Shown: piece by piece, positions 40,956 to 52,085 of the stretch | Layout of the letters: each line of letters opens with the position of its first letter | How positions within the stretch are numbered: the stretch's first letter is position 1 | DNA from: Rhizomys pruinosus | Taxonomy: Eukaryota; Chordata; Mammalia; Rodentia; Spalacidae | DNA: 64,000 nucleotides | Assembly (NCBI GenBank): GCA_009823505.1 | Contig: VZQC01010577.1 | Coordinates: 159,985-223,984, forward strand | Direction of reading: 5' to 3' | Translations under genes and position numbers: made by a program | The notes under the pieces: generated by a model | Databases searched by the model: none | What the model saw: the letters and a program-made list of their open reading frames with translations, nothing else | Told to the model about the DNA's origin: nothing

Positions 40956-41079
40956 CTTGTTGTTGGAGAAGTGGTGGTAATGGAGTCCACCAAATCCACA
41001 AGACTTGATTTAATGGAGAGAGCAGATGCCTTCCTAAGTGGAAAAATGGAAAGTGTAACAAAGACACATTTCAGGGACA

Positions 41080-41390
41080 TGTTATCCAGTCCGGGGATCA
41101 GGGGAGACTTCAGGAGGAAGTCAAGTTTAAGCTAAGACTTGAAAGATGGACAGTTAGGTAGGGGAAGGAGAAGAGTGTCCCAGGAAGAGCAAACAACCTG
41201 TTCCTTAGCTGAAAAGGAGAAAGCAAGGCATATTTAAGAAACAGAAAAGCAAATAATACAGTTAGAACCAAGGGGAGATGCAGAGAAGAGCAGGAGCAGG
41301 AGATATAGAGACCAGGCATAAGGGAATACGGAAGCCTCATTAGGCCAAGAAGTACATTATCTATTTTGAGGCTTCAGACTTACTTTCTCT
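41080..41390 (+). mobile_element. Ancient mammalian interspersed repeat, family not named
   Basis: GCTAAGACTTGAAAGATGGA, AGTGTCCCAGGAAGAGC and ATTTAAGAAACAGAAAAGC follow the widespread ancient repeat also suspected at 27.7 and 43.3 kb. Confidence 0.45.
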
Positions 41391-41469
41391 TCAGCTTTTC
41401 AAGGAGAAGCATCACATTAATGGAGGCAGGACTAAAGTACTGACAGGAGAGTGTAGTACGATTCAGAAC

Positions 41470-41630
41470 CACAGCTGGGTGTGGTGGCTCATGCCTGTAA
41501 TCCCAGCACTTAGGAGGCAGAGCAGGCAGATCTCTGTGAGTTCAAGGCCAGCCTGGTCTACATAGTGACTTCTAGGACAGCTGGGACTACAGAGAGACCC
41601 TGCCTATCTCAAAACAACAACAACAAAAAA
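41470..41630 (+). mobile_element. B1 SINE, 10-bp TSD
   Basis: AGCTGGGTGTGGTGGCTCAT through GAGAGACCCTGCC and a CAA-rich tail. GATTCAGAAC flanks it exactly (41460-41469, 41631-41640). Confidence 0.96.
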
Positions 41631-41704
41631 GATTCAGAACTTGTGTATATTTAGTTCCTGCATTAAACAAACAGTGCTTTATACTTTGTAAATTGAACAA
41701 AAAC

Positions 41705-41885
41705 CCTGGTAGACCAGGGATGCAGATCAGTGGGTAGAGCACTTGGTTAGCAACACACAAAGGCCTGGGTCTGGTCGCCAGCACCACAGGAACTGGATGT
41801 GGCAGTATCCTGTAATCTCAAGAGGTTGAAAGTCATCTTTAGCTATGTAATGAGTTTGAGGCCAGCTTGGGCTACATGAGACTAT
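41705..41885 (+). mobile_element. B4 SINE
   Basis: An ID-like head (GTGGGTAGAGCACTTGGTTA, GGCCTGGGTCTGGTCGCCAG) is followed by a B1-like part (GAGGCCAGCTTGGGCTACAT). Confidence 0.78.
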
Positions 41886-42989
41886 CTTCAAGTGGCAAGT
41901 AAGCAAAGGCAGGTAAATAATATGTTGTATTTTAATGGAATAGGTTGCATTTTTAATAAAAGAAGACACAGCTCCCTGGGTTAGCTCCTTTGGCATAAGG
42001 CAGCTTGACAACTGCACTGTGAGTTGTAGCTTGGCTGAACTGCTGGTGTAGGACATCTGAGAAATTAATCAGCTTCCAAATGGGTTTCCCGGAAAAATAA
42101 TTCCTAGCAAACTTGTAATGGTAACTATAGAAAATGTTGCCTAGGTGACTTTTAAACACAAAGACAGAGGCAGAGAGAAATAATTTCTCTGGGCTCTTTA
42201 AAAAATTTGACCTAAGTCCCGAGAATCTAGGCCATATTGTAATGTAATGCAGAAATATTTAAGTGTCACCAATTTCCAGTTGGCTTTTCAAAGTAATTGA
42301 GTAAAAAAAACCATACTATATATACGTATTTCAGTTATTTGACAAATTTTGTAGTTAAAGAACCATAACCCATCTCACTATGGTAATTGCTCTTGTGATT
42401 ATAAATAGGAAAATATGATTTTGTGTGTGTGACAGAATATTCTCTGCCTGTTCAGTTCTCTATTTGTGTGTGTGCGTGCACGCACGTGCATGCACATGCC
42501 TGTGTGTGACAGCACCACCTGCTACCTCTGTCCATTGCTATAGGGATATGGATACATTCATTTCTTCCTCCATTAATGTCAAAGTTCTTGACTCCTCTCC
42601 AATTTCAGAGCTTCTTTTAAATTAGAGAAGAGTATGAAGCATGCCTTCCTACACAGTCCAAAAATTCCTGCTTAAAGGGATTATCTATATTCTGGTTCAT
42701 AAACTAAAAATAAAAAGAGCAGCCATCTCTATTTTTTCTGGGTCATTCAGATTAATTAAAGTGTTCAAGAGGAGCAGATTTGGCTTGGCTGGAAGAACTG
42801 TTCTCTGGATGGGCCTAGCACACTGCCTCTGTAGGTCACCATTGGCCTTCTCTGCAGGTAGATGTTCATCTATTAGAGGTTCTTCTTTAGAAATAAATTT
42901 TGTTTCCTCCTCTGAGGAAAATTAGGACCAAATGAATTCATTCAACAAATATATACTGCACATCCATCCACTGTGTTGTAAGGAATGAC
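41886..42989. other. Unique sequence, no gene recognised
   Basis: Nothing assigned. A short TG/CA-rich patch lies near 42460-42500. Open frames of 66-109 aa show no domain. Confidence 0.5.
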
Positions 42990-43150
42990 AAGTCACAACG
43001 TCTGCGATAAGGGTTATTTACTAAGTGTGGTGTTTCATTTTCTTTCAAACTCCTTGAGAGGGAACTATGATTGCCTTCGCTTTGCAGACAAGAACACTGA
43101 GGTTTAGAAAGGTTGATTATCCTTTCCCAGGTTCAAACCAGCCACCTAGA
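42990..43150 (-). mobile_element. MIR SINE fragment
   Basis: GGGAACTATGATTGCCTTCG, TTTGCAGACAAGAACACTGA, GGTTTAGAAAGGTTGATTAT and CCCAGGTTCAAACCAGCC follow antisense MIR. Confidence 0.65.
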
Positions 43151-43689
43151 TAGAGTGCTTCAGAGGAGGATTGCTGCTTAGGATCGCCTAGCTGCTTAGC
43201 TTCCAAGACAAAACCTTCAGCCAACATGCTGATCCCATACAGATGGGTGGGAGGTGAAGACATGCAAACTAGTGATTATGGCAATGTTGACTAGAAGTTG
43301 TGTGAACAATAGCCAAAATGGAACTGGGTGGGATTTTAGAGTGGAGATGATGACATTTGATCCCAGCTTTAAAAATCCAGTAGGATGCAGATGAGGAAGA
43401 CAAGGAAACTCCAGGTGGACGATGCATAGAGACCTATACCAAGAACAAGAGCACGGTATGCTCAGGACTAACTGAAAGTGCCATGTGGCTAGAGAAGGTA
43501 AGGTCAAAGAAAGGCGGCATGGAGTTTATGAAGATCCATTGGAATAAAACCTGAAGGAGTTCAAGTTCTGTGCTGACTTAGAGTGGTGCCCACAGCTTCA
43601 GCATGTGAAATGATGTATTTGATAGCAATCTATAATTAATTATCCCTTCATTGTCCTGAAGTAAAATTTACAGTGTAATATACCTATAA
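43151..43689. other. Mostly unique; possible ancient repeat
   Basis: No gene. Around 43340-43500, TGATGACATTTGATCCCAGC hints at the same ancient repeat as 41.1 kb. Confidence 0.35.
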
Positions 43690-44260
43690 GTATACTTTTT
43701 TCATACATGCAAGCAATGTATTTCAATCATATTCAGCACCCCTCAAACTTTCTCAGACTCCTCTCTCTGATATCCTGCCCATGTCCGCCTCTCAACGTCA
43801 TGTCCTCTTTTTTGGTTATAAAATAACTCACTGAGTCTGATCAGTGCTTTCCATAAATACATGGGTGTGGGGACATCACCTGGAGTACAGTTATCCAACC
43901 ATGGAACACACCCTGAAACAAACCAGACTCTCCTTACCCTAGCAGTTATCAGCTGCCAATAGAGCCTCAGCTGGGGTGGGGGGTCTGTGGGCCCCTCCCC
44001 TTCCCATGCTGGAATGTTGACTGGTTTGATCTCATGCAGTCTCCTGAAGGCAGCCTGTGAGATCGCCAGTGCAGTGGTCAGTCTTGTCCAGGAGACACTG
44101 TTTTGCTCCAGTCCTCCCAACCTCTGACTCTCACTATTTTTCTATCCCCTCTTCTATGATAATCCCTGAACCTTGGAGAGTGGCAGTGTGACATAGATGT
44201 TCCATTTATGAACGACTCTCCCACAGACACTTGTTCTTTGCACTTTGACCTATTGAGGAT
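43690..44260 (-). mobile_element. Rodent L1 3' UTR (Lx-like)
   Basis: TACATGCAAGCAATGTATTT, TAGCAGTTATCAGCTGCCAA, TAGAGCCTCAGCTGGGGTGG and AATCCCTGAACCTTGGAGAG follow minus-strand Lx 3' UTR. Confidence 0.78.
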
Positions 44261-44515
44261 CTCTGTAGTAATTCCCATTCACTGCATAAAGATTTTAAAA
44301 GTAAACTCAATACATCATTCTACCTTTAAAGGAGGAAAACTTGAAAGAAAGTAACATGTATATCTGTTTAAGGTTTGATATGTTCCATCTGCACATTGCC
44401 ACGGACATAGTGTGCACAAAGCATGATCAGTATTATATTCATATTTAATTAGTAAATCAGGTACAAGGGGATTGTTGCTAATTTCACTAAATGGTAAACA
44501 TTTCTCTGTAAATGC

Positions 44516-44556
44516 CTCAGAAAGCAGTGTGGATACCACTTAAAAGGCTCAAAATG
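44516..44556 (+). mobile_element. L1 ORF2 3' end, left part
   Basis: CTCAGAAAGCAGTGTGGATA is the ORF2 stretch seen at 63.79 kb. It is split from its remainder at 44729 by a B1; left limit approximate. Confidence 0.8.
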
Positions 44557-44728
44557 GGAGCCGGGTGTGGTAGAACATGGCTTTAATCCTAGCACTTGGG
44601 AGGCAGACGCAGGCAGATCTTTGTGAGTTCAAGGCCAGCCTGGTCTACAGACTGAGTTCCAGGACAGCTGAGGCTACAGGGAGCCCCTGTCTTGAAAAGA
44701 CCAAAAAAAAAAAAAAAAAAAAAAACCC
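44557..44728 (+). mobile_element. B1 SINE, 15-bp TSD, inside L1
   Basis: AGCCGGGTGTGGTAGAACAT through GTCTTGAAAAGACC and poly(A). AAAAGGCTCAAAATG flanks it exactly (44542-44556, 44729-44743). Confidence 0.97.
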
Positions 44729-45365
44729 AAAAGGCTCAAAATGAACCTACCACTTGACCCAGTCATACCACTCCTGGGTATATACCCAACAGATTCATCC
44801 TATTGCAGAGATATGTGCACAACCATGTTTATTGCAGGTCTCTTCACAATAACAAAGAGCTGGAAGCAACTCAAGTGTCCCTCAACTGATGAGTAGATAA
44901 TGAAAATGTGGTACATCTACACAATGAAGTTCTATGCAGCAGTAAAGAAAAGTGACATCATGAAATTTGCAGGTAAATGGATGGAAGTAGAAGCCATTGT
45001 GCTAAGTGAAGTAACAGGCAGAGAAAAACAAACGACATATGGTGTCCCTCATTTGTGGATCCTAGCACCAAATCCTTATATAGTGTCATTTTGGTATATG
45101 TGTAGAGTTTATATATGTGTATTTTGGAGTGATATAAAATTAAAGGGACTGACAACAAAAGACTTCTTCAAGTATTTGACCAAAACAGCAAATTTTACAC
45201 CAAAAAATTTAAAAAAGACTAAGAAAAAGATGTAGGATAGGACTTAACATGTTTGGCAGAATGCATGAGCTCTGGTCAGTGGAGCATGGATGGGGAAGTG
45301 GGTCTAAATTTGATTGGGAAATGTTGTATGAAATGCACAAAATCTCAATAAAAAATTTAAAAAGA
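44729..45365 (+). mobile_element. L1 ORF2 3' end and short 3' UTR
   Basis: ACTCCTGGGTATATACCCAA, ATGTGGTACATCTACACAAT and GCAGGTAAATGGATGGAAGT are L1 ORF2. A 3' UTR of about 280 bp follows, with CATGTTTGGCAGAATGCATG and the terminal ATGTTGTATGAAATGCACAA. It lacks the long module of the 28.9-kb copy. Confidence 0.92.
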
Positions 45366-45696
45366 TAGTATAAAAACATAAAAAAATCCCCAGAGAAACA
45401 AAATCTAACTTTTGTCCACTTACATGACATTCATATTCCAGGTTAATAAATTCAATGTATATCAAACTTGTGCATAATACTTGTATTTATTATGAAACAA
45501 GTACCATCCTTATGATGGTAATGATAAAAATAGTAAAAAGTTTTAACTTATATCTGAGGGACATTTGAAAATCAAGGAGACTCATTGTTGCTTATGAGAG
45601 AAAGGTCATACTGTGGCCTTAGTGACTGTTGCTTCATCAATATTAGTAGTGACATCCAACAGTATCCCTGAAACTTAAGTAAGAAGTCCCCACAGA

Positions 45697-45828
45697 ATCA
45701 GGCATGGAAGTACATGCCTGTAATCCCAGCACTCAGGAGGCTGGGGCAGGAGGATCATAAGCCAAGGCTATTTCAAGGACAATGTGGGCAATATAGTGAG
45801 GCCTTGTCTCCCCCCCCTCCAAAAAAAT
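45697..45828 (+). mobile_element. Old B1-like SINE
   Basis: ATGCCTGTAATCCCAGCACT, GGCTGGGGCAGGAGGATCAT and GTGAGGCCTTGTCTC is B1-type but diverged. Confidence 0.75.
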
Positions 45829-45896
45829 GGGAAGTCTTCAGGAGTCCTTAACATCCAATCAAGAACAAAGCTAAAGGAATAAATGAAGAATAATTT

Positions 45897-45911
45897 AATA
45901 AAACCTTCTTT
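45897..45911. repeat. TSD of family A copy 2, left
   Basis: AATAAAACCTTCTTT matches AATAAAACCCTCTTT at 46826-46840 with one mismatch. Confidence 0.88.
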
Positions 45912-46825
45912 ATTTGGTAAATACGGGTCTCCCTGAGTCAAGCAAGACTCCACCGTCAGCACCAGCTACACCTCACCTGCCAGGAAATACTGTGCAGCAG
46001 AGGCAGCCATGTGCCTGTATATCCCAAATCTAATTGGCTATTGGCTCTCTCCTTGGAGGAATAACCCATGGCTGATGCCACAAGCTTACATCCTCTACAG
46101 GTTAGGAGATGTTATAAGCCACAGTAAGACCCTGTCATATTTAACCGGGGGTAAAAATGTAGTTCATGGATTAATATATCATCCGAACATATGTGTCTAT
46201 GCAAAGTAACCTACCTAACTATTAGTGCTGCTTTAAATACCTCTCTATCTAATGCTTGTGCTTCCTTAGTCGGATCGAAAGGTTAATCCTGCCAAACTGT
46301 CATCCCATGAACGGAAACAGCCAGAATAGACCCAGAGTCTAAGTCAACAGCTCCAGAGAGCGTGGACTGTTTTACTTCTCATCCACCTGTGCCCCTTTTC
46401 TAAGCCTCGGGAACCATCTGGGCAAAAGAAGAGGGGGTGTGGTAGAATGTCAAGGCTGCGATTGGGGAATGGTGAAACTACAGCGATTTAGTCTGGACAC
46501 TCGTTTGCTCAACTTGATTGAACACACAACCTGTCACCCCCCCACTGGATGGTGGGACTTGGGGGATTTGGGCACACAACGCTGTAGATATTGATTGCAT
46601 TTGCACAAAGGATGCTGTACTTAATGGATATCCACTTATAGCTAACAAAAAATGGAAAAAAAACAAAAAACCCTGAAAAGATAGGAGACATTATATGCAG
46701 AATACATGTGGGAGATGTCGGAGTGATGGGGGTGGGGGGGGAAGGGAAAGGGAAATATGCCTGATCTGAATTGGAAAATGATGTACGAAATGCACAAAGC
46801 ATCAATAAAAATTAAATTAAAAAAA
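45912..46825 (+). mobile_element. L1-tailed retroposon (family A), copy 2, 914 bp
   Basis: One TSD-bounded insertion ends in AATTGGAAAATGATGTACGA, GAAATGCACAAAGCATC, AATAAA and poly(A). The 3' ~100 bp match other L1 tails in the window. The ~800-bp body does not match the 3' UTRs of the ORF2-linked copies but does match the complement of 22568-23410. It holds GGAACCATCTGGGC and AGAAGAGGGGGTGTGG, similar to rodent L1 3' UTR motifs. No intact frame exists. Confidence 0.82.
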
Positions 46826-46924
46826 AATAAAACCCTCTTTTTAAAGAGCTCCAAGTATGTTGAGGAGGGCAGCTGTTGGAAAATTCTAAGTGCTGCAGAG
46901 TGACAGAAAACTGAAAAGAGGGAG

Positions 46925-47036
46925 ATGGAGCTGGAGATGGAGAGAGAGATGGAGGGGGAGAGGGGGTGGGGGAGGGAGAGGGAGAGGGGGAGGGAGTGGG
47001 AGAGGGAGAAGGGGAGGGAGAGGGGGAGGGGGAGGA
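46925..47036. repeat. GGGAGA-type purine tract
   Basis: Over 100 bp of G/A with GGGAGAGGGGGAGG-like units. Open frames rich in R/G/E result from this. Confidence 0.92.
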
Positions 47037-47425
47037 ATGTTAGGGCATTGTATGACTGGCCTAACAGAATGTGGGGGGAGGATGGGAGATGTGGTGGGAA
47101 GAGTGGCCCCGACAAGCCTGAGGGAAAGGCTACTGACTCTGTGGTACTAGATCATTATTGAAGCAGGGAAGAATCCCTCTGCTCTCTGTTTTATACAAAT
47201 TCATTAGACACTGTAGTATGGAGCAAACTCACACTACTGGGTGGTGCCCAAGATGCAGCCCTGAGGAGCACAGCAGCAGCACCTGAGAGCTTTTTAGAAA
47301 TATGTTTTAGGTTCCACCCTGGACATAATGAACCAGAAACCGTGGAATTAGAACCTAGTTAGGAGTGTCTTAGCAAGCACTTTGTTGTAAGAGATGTTTT
47401 AATTCACTTTAAAACCCGAACTTTG
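47037..47425. other. Unique sequence
   Basis: No gene recognised. Confidence 0.45.
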
Positions 47426-47718
47426 ATTTGGAGGAAGAGAAATGGGTGGTGGACTGGCCTTAGACTGAGGGCCATTGGACACTGATGACTGCTGGGCGAG
47501 GGAGAGCAGGCCTTACTTACAATGTCTAGATCAGCTGACTAGACTCCAGTGGACGGATTTGACTGAGGATGCGTGACTGGATAGGACTCAGCATGTGTAG
47601 TGGAATACATGAGGTCCAGTGGGGGGCTTGGGGGCCATGGATGGGGGAGGAGGCTCTAAATTTGATTGAGAACTGTTGTATGAAATGTATGAAAGTTCAA
47701 TAAAAATGAAAAAAAAAC
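47426..47718 (+). mobile_element. L1 3' end, truncated
   Basis: GGACACTGATGACTGCTGGG, GACTCCAGTGGACGGA and the terminal AACTGTTGTATGAAATGTAT, GTTCAATAAAAATG with poly(A). Flanks AAAACCCGAACTTTG and AAACCCACCCTGAACTTTGG suggest a modified TSD. Confidence 0.85.
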
Positions 47719-47761
47719 CCACCCTGAACTTTGGAATAATAGGGATTGGATTTATTCTCTG

Positions 47762-48145
47762 GTATAGTTTGAATGTGTCTGCTCCAAAATTCAGGTGTTC
47801 AAGATTAGTAGCCAATGGGTTGGTGTTAAGAGGTAGGATGTTAAAAGGCGAGGCCACAAGGCTTCACTCCATATGGACAGGATTAAGATGCTTGTGAAAT
47901 GGGCTTCACCTCATATTTAGGTTCACTTGCCTTTCCACCTTCTGCCATGTGAGGTCATAGTGTTGTTCACCTTTGGAGGAGGAAGAAACAAGGGGTTGAG
48001 CATCTTGAAGGAGAGAAGGGCTCAGCAGACTCATGCACCTGACAGTGTCTTGATCTTGGACTTCCCATGTCCCAGAACTGTGAGAAAACAAAACTCAGTT
48101 CTTTAAAAAAATTTGGTCTCATGTGTTTCAATATAGCAGAACAGA
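47762..48145 (+). mobile_element. MaLR LTR (MST/MLT1-like)
   Basis: GGTATAGTTTGAATGTGTCT, CCAAAATTCAGGTGTTC, CTTGATCTTGGACTTCCCAT and CCCAGAACTGTGAGAAAAC are classic MaLR LTR blocks in order. Confidence 0.85.
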
Positions 48146-48168
48146 TAATCATTCAAAATACCTGAAGA

Positions 48169-48409
48169 GGGGCTGGAGAGATGGCCTAGCGGTTAAGAGG
48201 GCCGACCGCTCTTACAGAGGACCCGGGTTCGATCCCCAGCATCCACATGGCGGCCGAGAACCGTCTGGAACTCTGGTTCCAGGAGAACTCCAGTTCCGGG
48301 GGAGTCCGACACCCTCTTCTGACCTCCGTGGCGTTGCACGACACAGGTGCACAGACTTGCAGGCAGACAGTACATTCATACAAATACGGAAATAAATAAA
48401 ATTAATTAA
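48169..48409 (+). mobile_element. B2 SINE, young subtype, 14-bp TSD
   Basis: AAAATACCTGAAGA flanks it (48155-48168, 48410-48423). CpG-rich with the doubled TCCAG block. Confidence 0.97.
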
Positions 48410-48628
48410 AAAATACCTGAAGAAACAATGCAACAATGTTTTTAGACTTTGGACAATAGACAGCACAGGACAGCATCCCTGGGAGAAGGAAAGTAAATGA
48501 AGTGACTCCTCCTGTCTCAGGAGGAGTCCATGCCTGGAGACTCTCCAGGGTCCAACACTGAAAGTGAGAATTCAAACAGGACTGTTGGTTTTCCTAGTTA
48601 AAGAGAGAATTAAAAATTTAGGGAGCCC

Positions 48629-49220
48629 TCCAGATGGGGACTGCTGAGACATCCAGCTTGTGGACTGAGCTACTACTGGGGTTTCAGCAGTGATTGCCAT
48701 TGTTGGACTACCCAGGCTGTATCACAGAGACCAGTACAGGAAGATCAAGACAGGATGTGGTGCTTACTGGACCTCATTTGGTGACCATGGGAAGGGAAAA
48801 TCCCAGTGTGGAGCACAAGAGCAGGACTGAGGGTTGTTTGAGTTTAACAAGGAGGAGCCTTCAAACATGACATCTTTCAGCCTAATAAAAAAAAAAGAAA
48901 AAAAAGAAATCATAAGCTGAAGATGCTAAAAGGTATATGTGGCATGCATATATGCATATTTTGGAGTGATGCAGATTGGAAGGAATAACAATAACAAAAA
49001 GACTGGGTCAAAGAACTGACTGAAGCAGTGGACTTCTGCTCAAAACAGTAAACTTCTGCATTGAAAATTTTAAAAAGAGACTGAGAAAAAGATGAAAACA
49101 TGTTTGGCAGAATGCATGAGCTTTGGTGGGGTGGGGTGGGGGCAAGGAATGGGAAATGGGCCTAGACTTGATTGGAAATTTTGTATGAAATGCACAAAGC
49201 TTCAATACAAATTGGCTTTA
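48629..49220 (+). mobile_element. L1 3' UTR retroposon with LTR-like module, 17-bp TSD
   Basis: AAAAATTTAGGGAGCCC flanks it exactly (48612-48628, 49221-49237). It starts inside the LTR-like block (GGGGACTGCTGAGACATCCA, GCCATTGTTGGACTACC), crosses an A-rich run near 48885, then the common L1 3' UTR and tail (ATTTTGTATGAAATGCACAA). It is co-linear with the complement of 28915-29505. Confidence 0.9.
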
Positions 49221-49315
49221 AAAAATTTAGGGAGCCCCACATGTTAGAACTCATAGTACAGAGTTCTCTGGAGAAGAGAGCTGCCCAGAGAGTAAAATAC
49301 TTCTTTGAACACGTG

Positions 49316-49335
49316 TGGTGTGTGTGTGTGTGTGT

Positions 49336-49373
<38 letters not shown>
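49316..49373. repeat. (TG)n microsatellite
   Basis: About 58 bp of TG with one TATG interruption. Confidence 0.96.
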
Positions 49374-49567
49374 CTGCACACACAAGCACACAGAAGAAAA
49401 GGGGGCTTTTGGGAATAATATATTCTCTGTTCTTTAAAGTCGAGGACCACACACACATGAAGGAACTGTTACTGGTGTTCAGAGTCATGGTAGATGTTTC
49501 CAGGTTCTTGGTATCTTATTCAAGAATGAAATAAAGGCACACACATTTTCAAGGGCAGCAAGGAACT

Positions 49568-49719
49568 TTTTTTTTTGTCTTTTTGAGACAAGGTCTCCCT
49601 GTAGCCCCAGATGGCCTGGAATTCACTCTGTAGGCCAGGCTGGCCTTGAACTCACAGAGATCAGCCTGCCTCTGTCTCCCAAGTGCTAGGATTAAAGGCA
49701 TGCACCACCACATCTGGTG
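49568..49719 (-). mobile_element. B1 SINE
   Basis: A T-run leads into GAGACAAGGTCTCCCTGTAG through GGCATGCACCACCACATCTGG. Confidence 0.95.
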
Positions 49720-50116
49720 GAAATTTTATTCAAAGCAAAGTGATAGTACAGATTGTAATATGCTGTTAAGAGTGACAGCTGGCTGCCCAGGGGAAGGTTC
49801 TCAAAGGCTCCAATTATTGTTTAGGGCTTCTTTTTATGGAAGTCAAGAAAAGGAGGCTTTTGGTTGCTAAGGGGTATGACTCGGATGTTTATTTTGATTG
49901 ACAGATTTTTTTAAGTTCTGTATCTTTTTCTCTACTGTACATGTCCCTCTCCACAATACACCTGATCTTAATGCACACCCAGTTACACATAAGTATAAGA
50001 TGGTAAATAGGGGATTTGCCCTAAAAGTTTACTTTGAGGATATATTTTATTGTATTGCTCATGCACTCAAAACCAGTCTAGGCCAGATTGGCTTCTCTAC
50101 CTTCATAAGCAGACAT
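49720..50116. other. Unique sequence
   Basis: No gene or repeat recognised. Confidence 0.5.
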
Positions 50117-50120
50117 CACT

Positions 50121-50255
50121 GGAGAACAATTGAATAGACTTTATCTAAGATTGATGGCCATCACAGGAGAACAATTGAATAGACTTCATCTAAGTTTAAT
50201 GGCCATATCTGGAGAACAATTGAATAGACCTTATCTAAGTTTGATGGCCACTCTC
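50121..50255. repeat. 45-bp tandem repeat, three units
   Basis: Units at 50121, 50166 and 50211 each begin GGAGAACAATTGAATAGAC and end with TGGCCA-type sequence. They differ by a few substitutions. Confidence 0.93.
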
Positions 50256-50745
50256 CCTTTGATGAGGTGAAACTCATCCTGTTGTTCAAAGAGGCATGTG
50301 CAGAGTCCAAGCCAGGTGGAGCTTGGACTATTTCCTGTCCTTGACTGCCTCTAAAGTAACGGAAGCCTTAGGAAGAATGAGTTTTAAAGGGCAGCCAGTG
50401 TTCTGCTGCAGTTCTTCATTAGGAAGCTCCGGAAGGTCAGGTGTACTTCATGTTTCCACCATAGAGTGGAAAAATCTTATAAAAATGTGGCATCATCTCA
50501 GTTTATAGGTAACATTAGTCTTTGTTCAAAAGGTAAGTCCCATTTAATAAAACTGAAAGTAAAAATGTGATAGGATTATGTAATTTCTTTTTAAAATATT
50601 TAAATGGGCACATCATAGCTGTCTATATTTGTGCAGTACATGTGCTGTTTTGTAGAGTGTGTAATGACACATCAGCGTAATTAGCATGTGGACCACCTCA
50701 AACATCATTTCTTTGTGATGAGAATATTCAAAAATTCTCTCTTGT
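50256..50745. other. Unique sequence
   Basis: No gene recognised; a 70-aa open frame at 50296-50508 has no recognisable domain. Confidence 0.5.
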
Positions 50746-50911
50746 AGCTGGGTGTGGCAGCACATGGCTTTAATCATAGCACTTGGGAAGCAGAGACAGG
50801 TGGCTCTCTGGGAGATCAAGGCCAACCTGCTCTATGTAATGAGTTTCAGGCCAGGCAGGGATACAGGGAATCCTGTCTCAAAAACCAACCAACCAACCAA
50901 CCAACCAACCC
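50746..50911 (+). mobile_element. B1 SINE with (CCAA)n tail
   Basis: GCTGGGTGTGGCAGCACATG through GGGAATCCTGTCTCAAAAAC, then CCAA units (50884-50910). Confidence 0.92.
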
Positions 50912-51446
50912 CAAATCCTCTCTTGTATCTAATTTTGAAATTTGCAATAGATTACTGTTAGCTACAGTCACCTTACTGTGAACCTATTTCTCTAAGTATA
51001 ACATTGTACCTGATGACTGATTTTTTCCTTGAGCATGCATCTCCTGTGTCTTTTCCACTTTTTGTGATTAGTATTGAATCATTTCTAAATGACTTGATGG
51101 TACCGTGAAACAAAGCTCAGGAACATTTATAGGAATACAAAACAACAAATATCTAGCACTTTGATGGCTAAGAGTCACAATTCCAGTGTGCAATTGAAAT
51201 GATCAGACATGCCCTTCATAAGCAAACCATGAAAAGAATGAAAAAATGTGACCCATGGTAAGGAGGATAATGCACCAATAGGAACAAACCTAGAAAGAAA
51301 GAAAGAATGAAATAGGATTATTAGACAAGTCTCTACGGCAGTTACTGGAAAATAGAGGTGGCAATAGCATGTTGGAGAGAAGCAGTGACAACCAAACTCT
51401 GAGGTGAGGCACATGAGGGACCACAGCATAGTTCAGGGCTTTCCTG
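50912..51446. other. Unique sequence
   Basis: No gene or repeat recognised. Confidence 0.5.
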
Positions 51447-51462
51447 AAAAGGTCTGTATTAG

Positions 51463-51661
51463 GGGCTGGAGAGATGGCTCAGCTGTTGCTCTTGCAGAGG
51501 ACCTGGATTCGATTCCCAGCTAAGAACTGTCTGTAACTCCAGTCCCAAGGGAATCTGATGGCTTCTTCTGACTCCCCGGACATTGCATGACACAGGTGCA
51601 CTTATACACATGAAAGCAACATACTCATACACAGAAAATAAGAATAATCAATAAAAAATAA
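51463..51661 (+). mobile_element. B2 SINE with internal deletions, 16-bp TSD
   Basis: GGGCTGGAGAGATGGCTCAG then a gap removes the GTTAAGAGCA region, and a second gap removes the CACCCACATGG part. AAAAGGTCTGTATTAG (51447) and AAAAGGTCTGGATTAG (51662) flank it. Confidence 0.92.
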
Positions 51662-51689
51662 AAAAGGTCTGGATTAGTTGGTGCTACCA

Positions 51690-52020
51690 ATGTGTTCAAA
51701 CCCTGTGATGGTTTTCCATTTCACTCAGGATAAGAGCTGAAGTTATGACAGGGTGGCCTATGGGATCTCATCTTCTCTGACTCCATTTCCCGTTACTTGA
51801 CCTTTGCTTATTCTGTTCCATCTATACAGGCCTCCTTGCTATTCCTTGAGCACACACCAAGTGTGCTTTGGCCTAGGAAGCCCCAAGTCCACCCCCTCAT
51901 ACTTCATCCTCTCCCCTCCTTCAAGTATTTGTCAACTTTTCCTCCTTCCATGAAGTCCAACTGATCCCTCTATTTTATACCATCCTTCCCCCTTTCCCAT
52001 TTGAATTTATAGACCACCTC
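51690..52020 (+). mobile_element. L2 LINE 3' fragment
   Basis: TTTTCCATTTCACTCAGGAT, TGGCCTATGGGATCTCATCT, CAGGCCTCCTTGCTATTCCT, TGAGCACACACCAAGTGTGC and CTCCTTCAAGTATTTG match L2 closely and in order. Confidence 0.88.
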
Positions 52021-52085
52021 TCTTGTACTGCAGTCTATAATTTATTTGTGTTTACAGTATACCTCTGCCATATTACGTTTGGGCT

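Noticed and set aside
46009..46209. 66-aa frame in the family A retroposon as an envelope-like or other viral remnant
   Set aside because: I saw no recognisable domain; the nearby AGAAGAGGGGG run looked like a polypurine tract but fits rodent L1 3' UTR motifs better.
46890..47161. Arg/Gly-rich 78-86 aa frames
   Set aside because: Caused by the GGGAGA purine tract.
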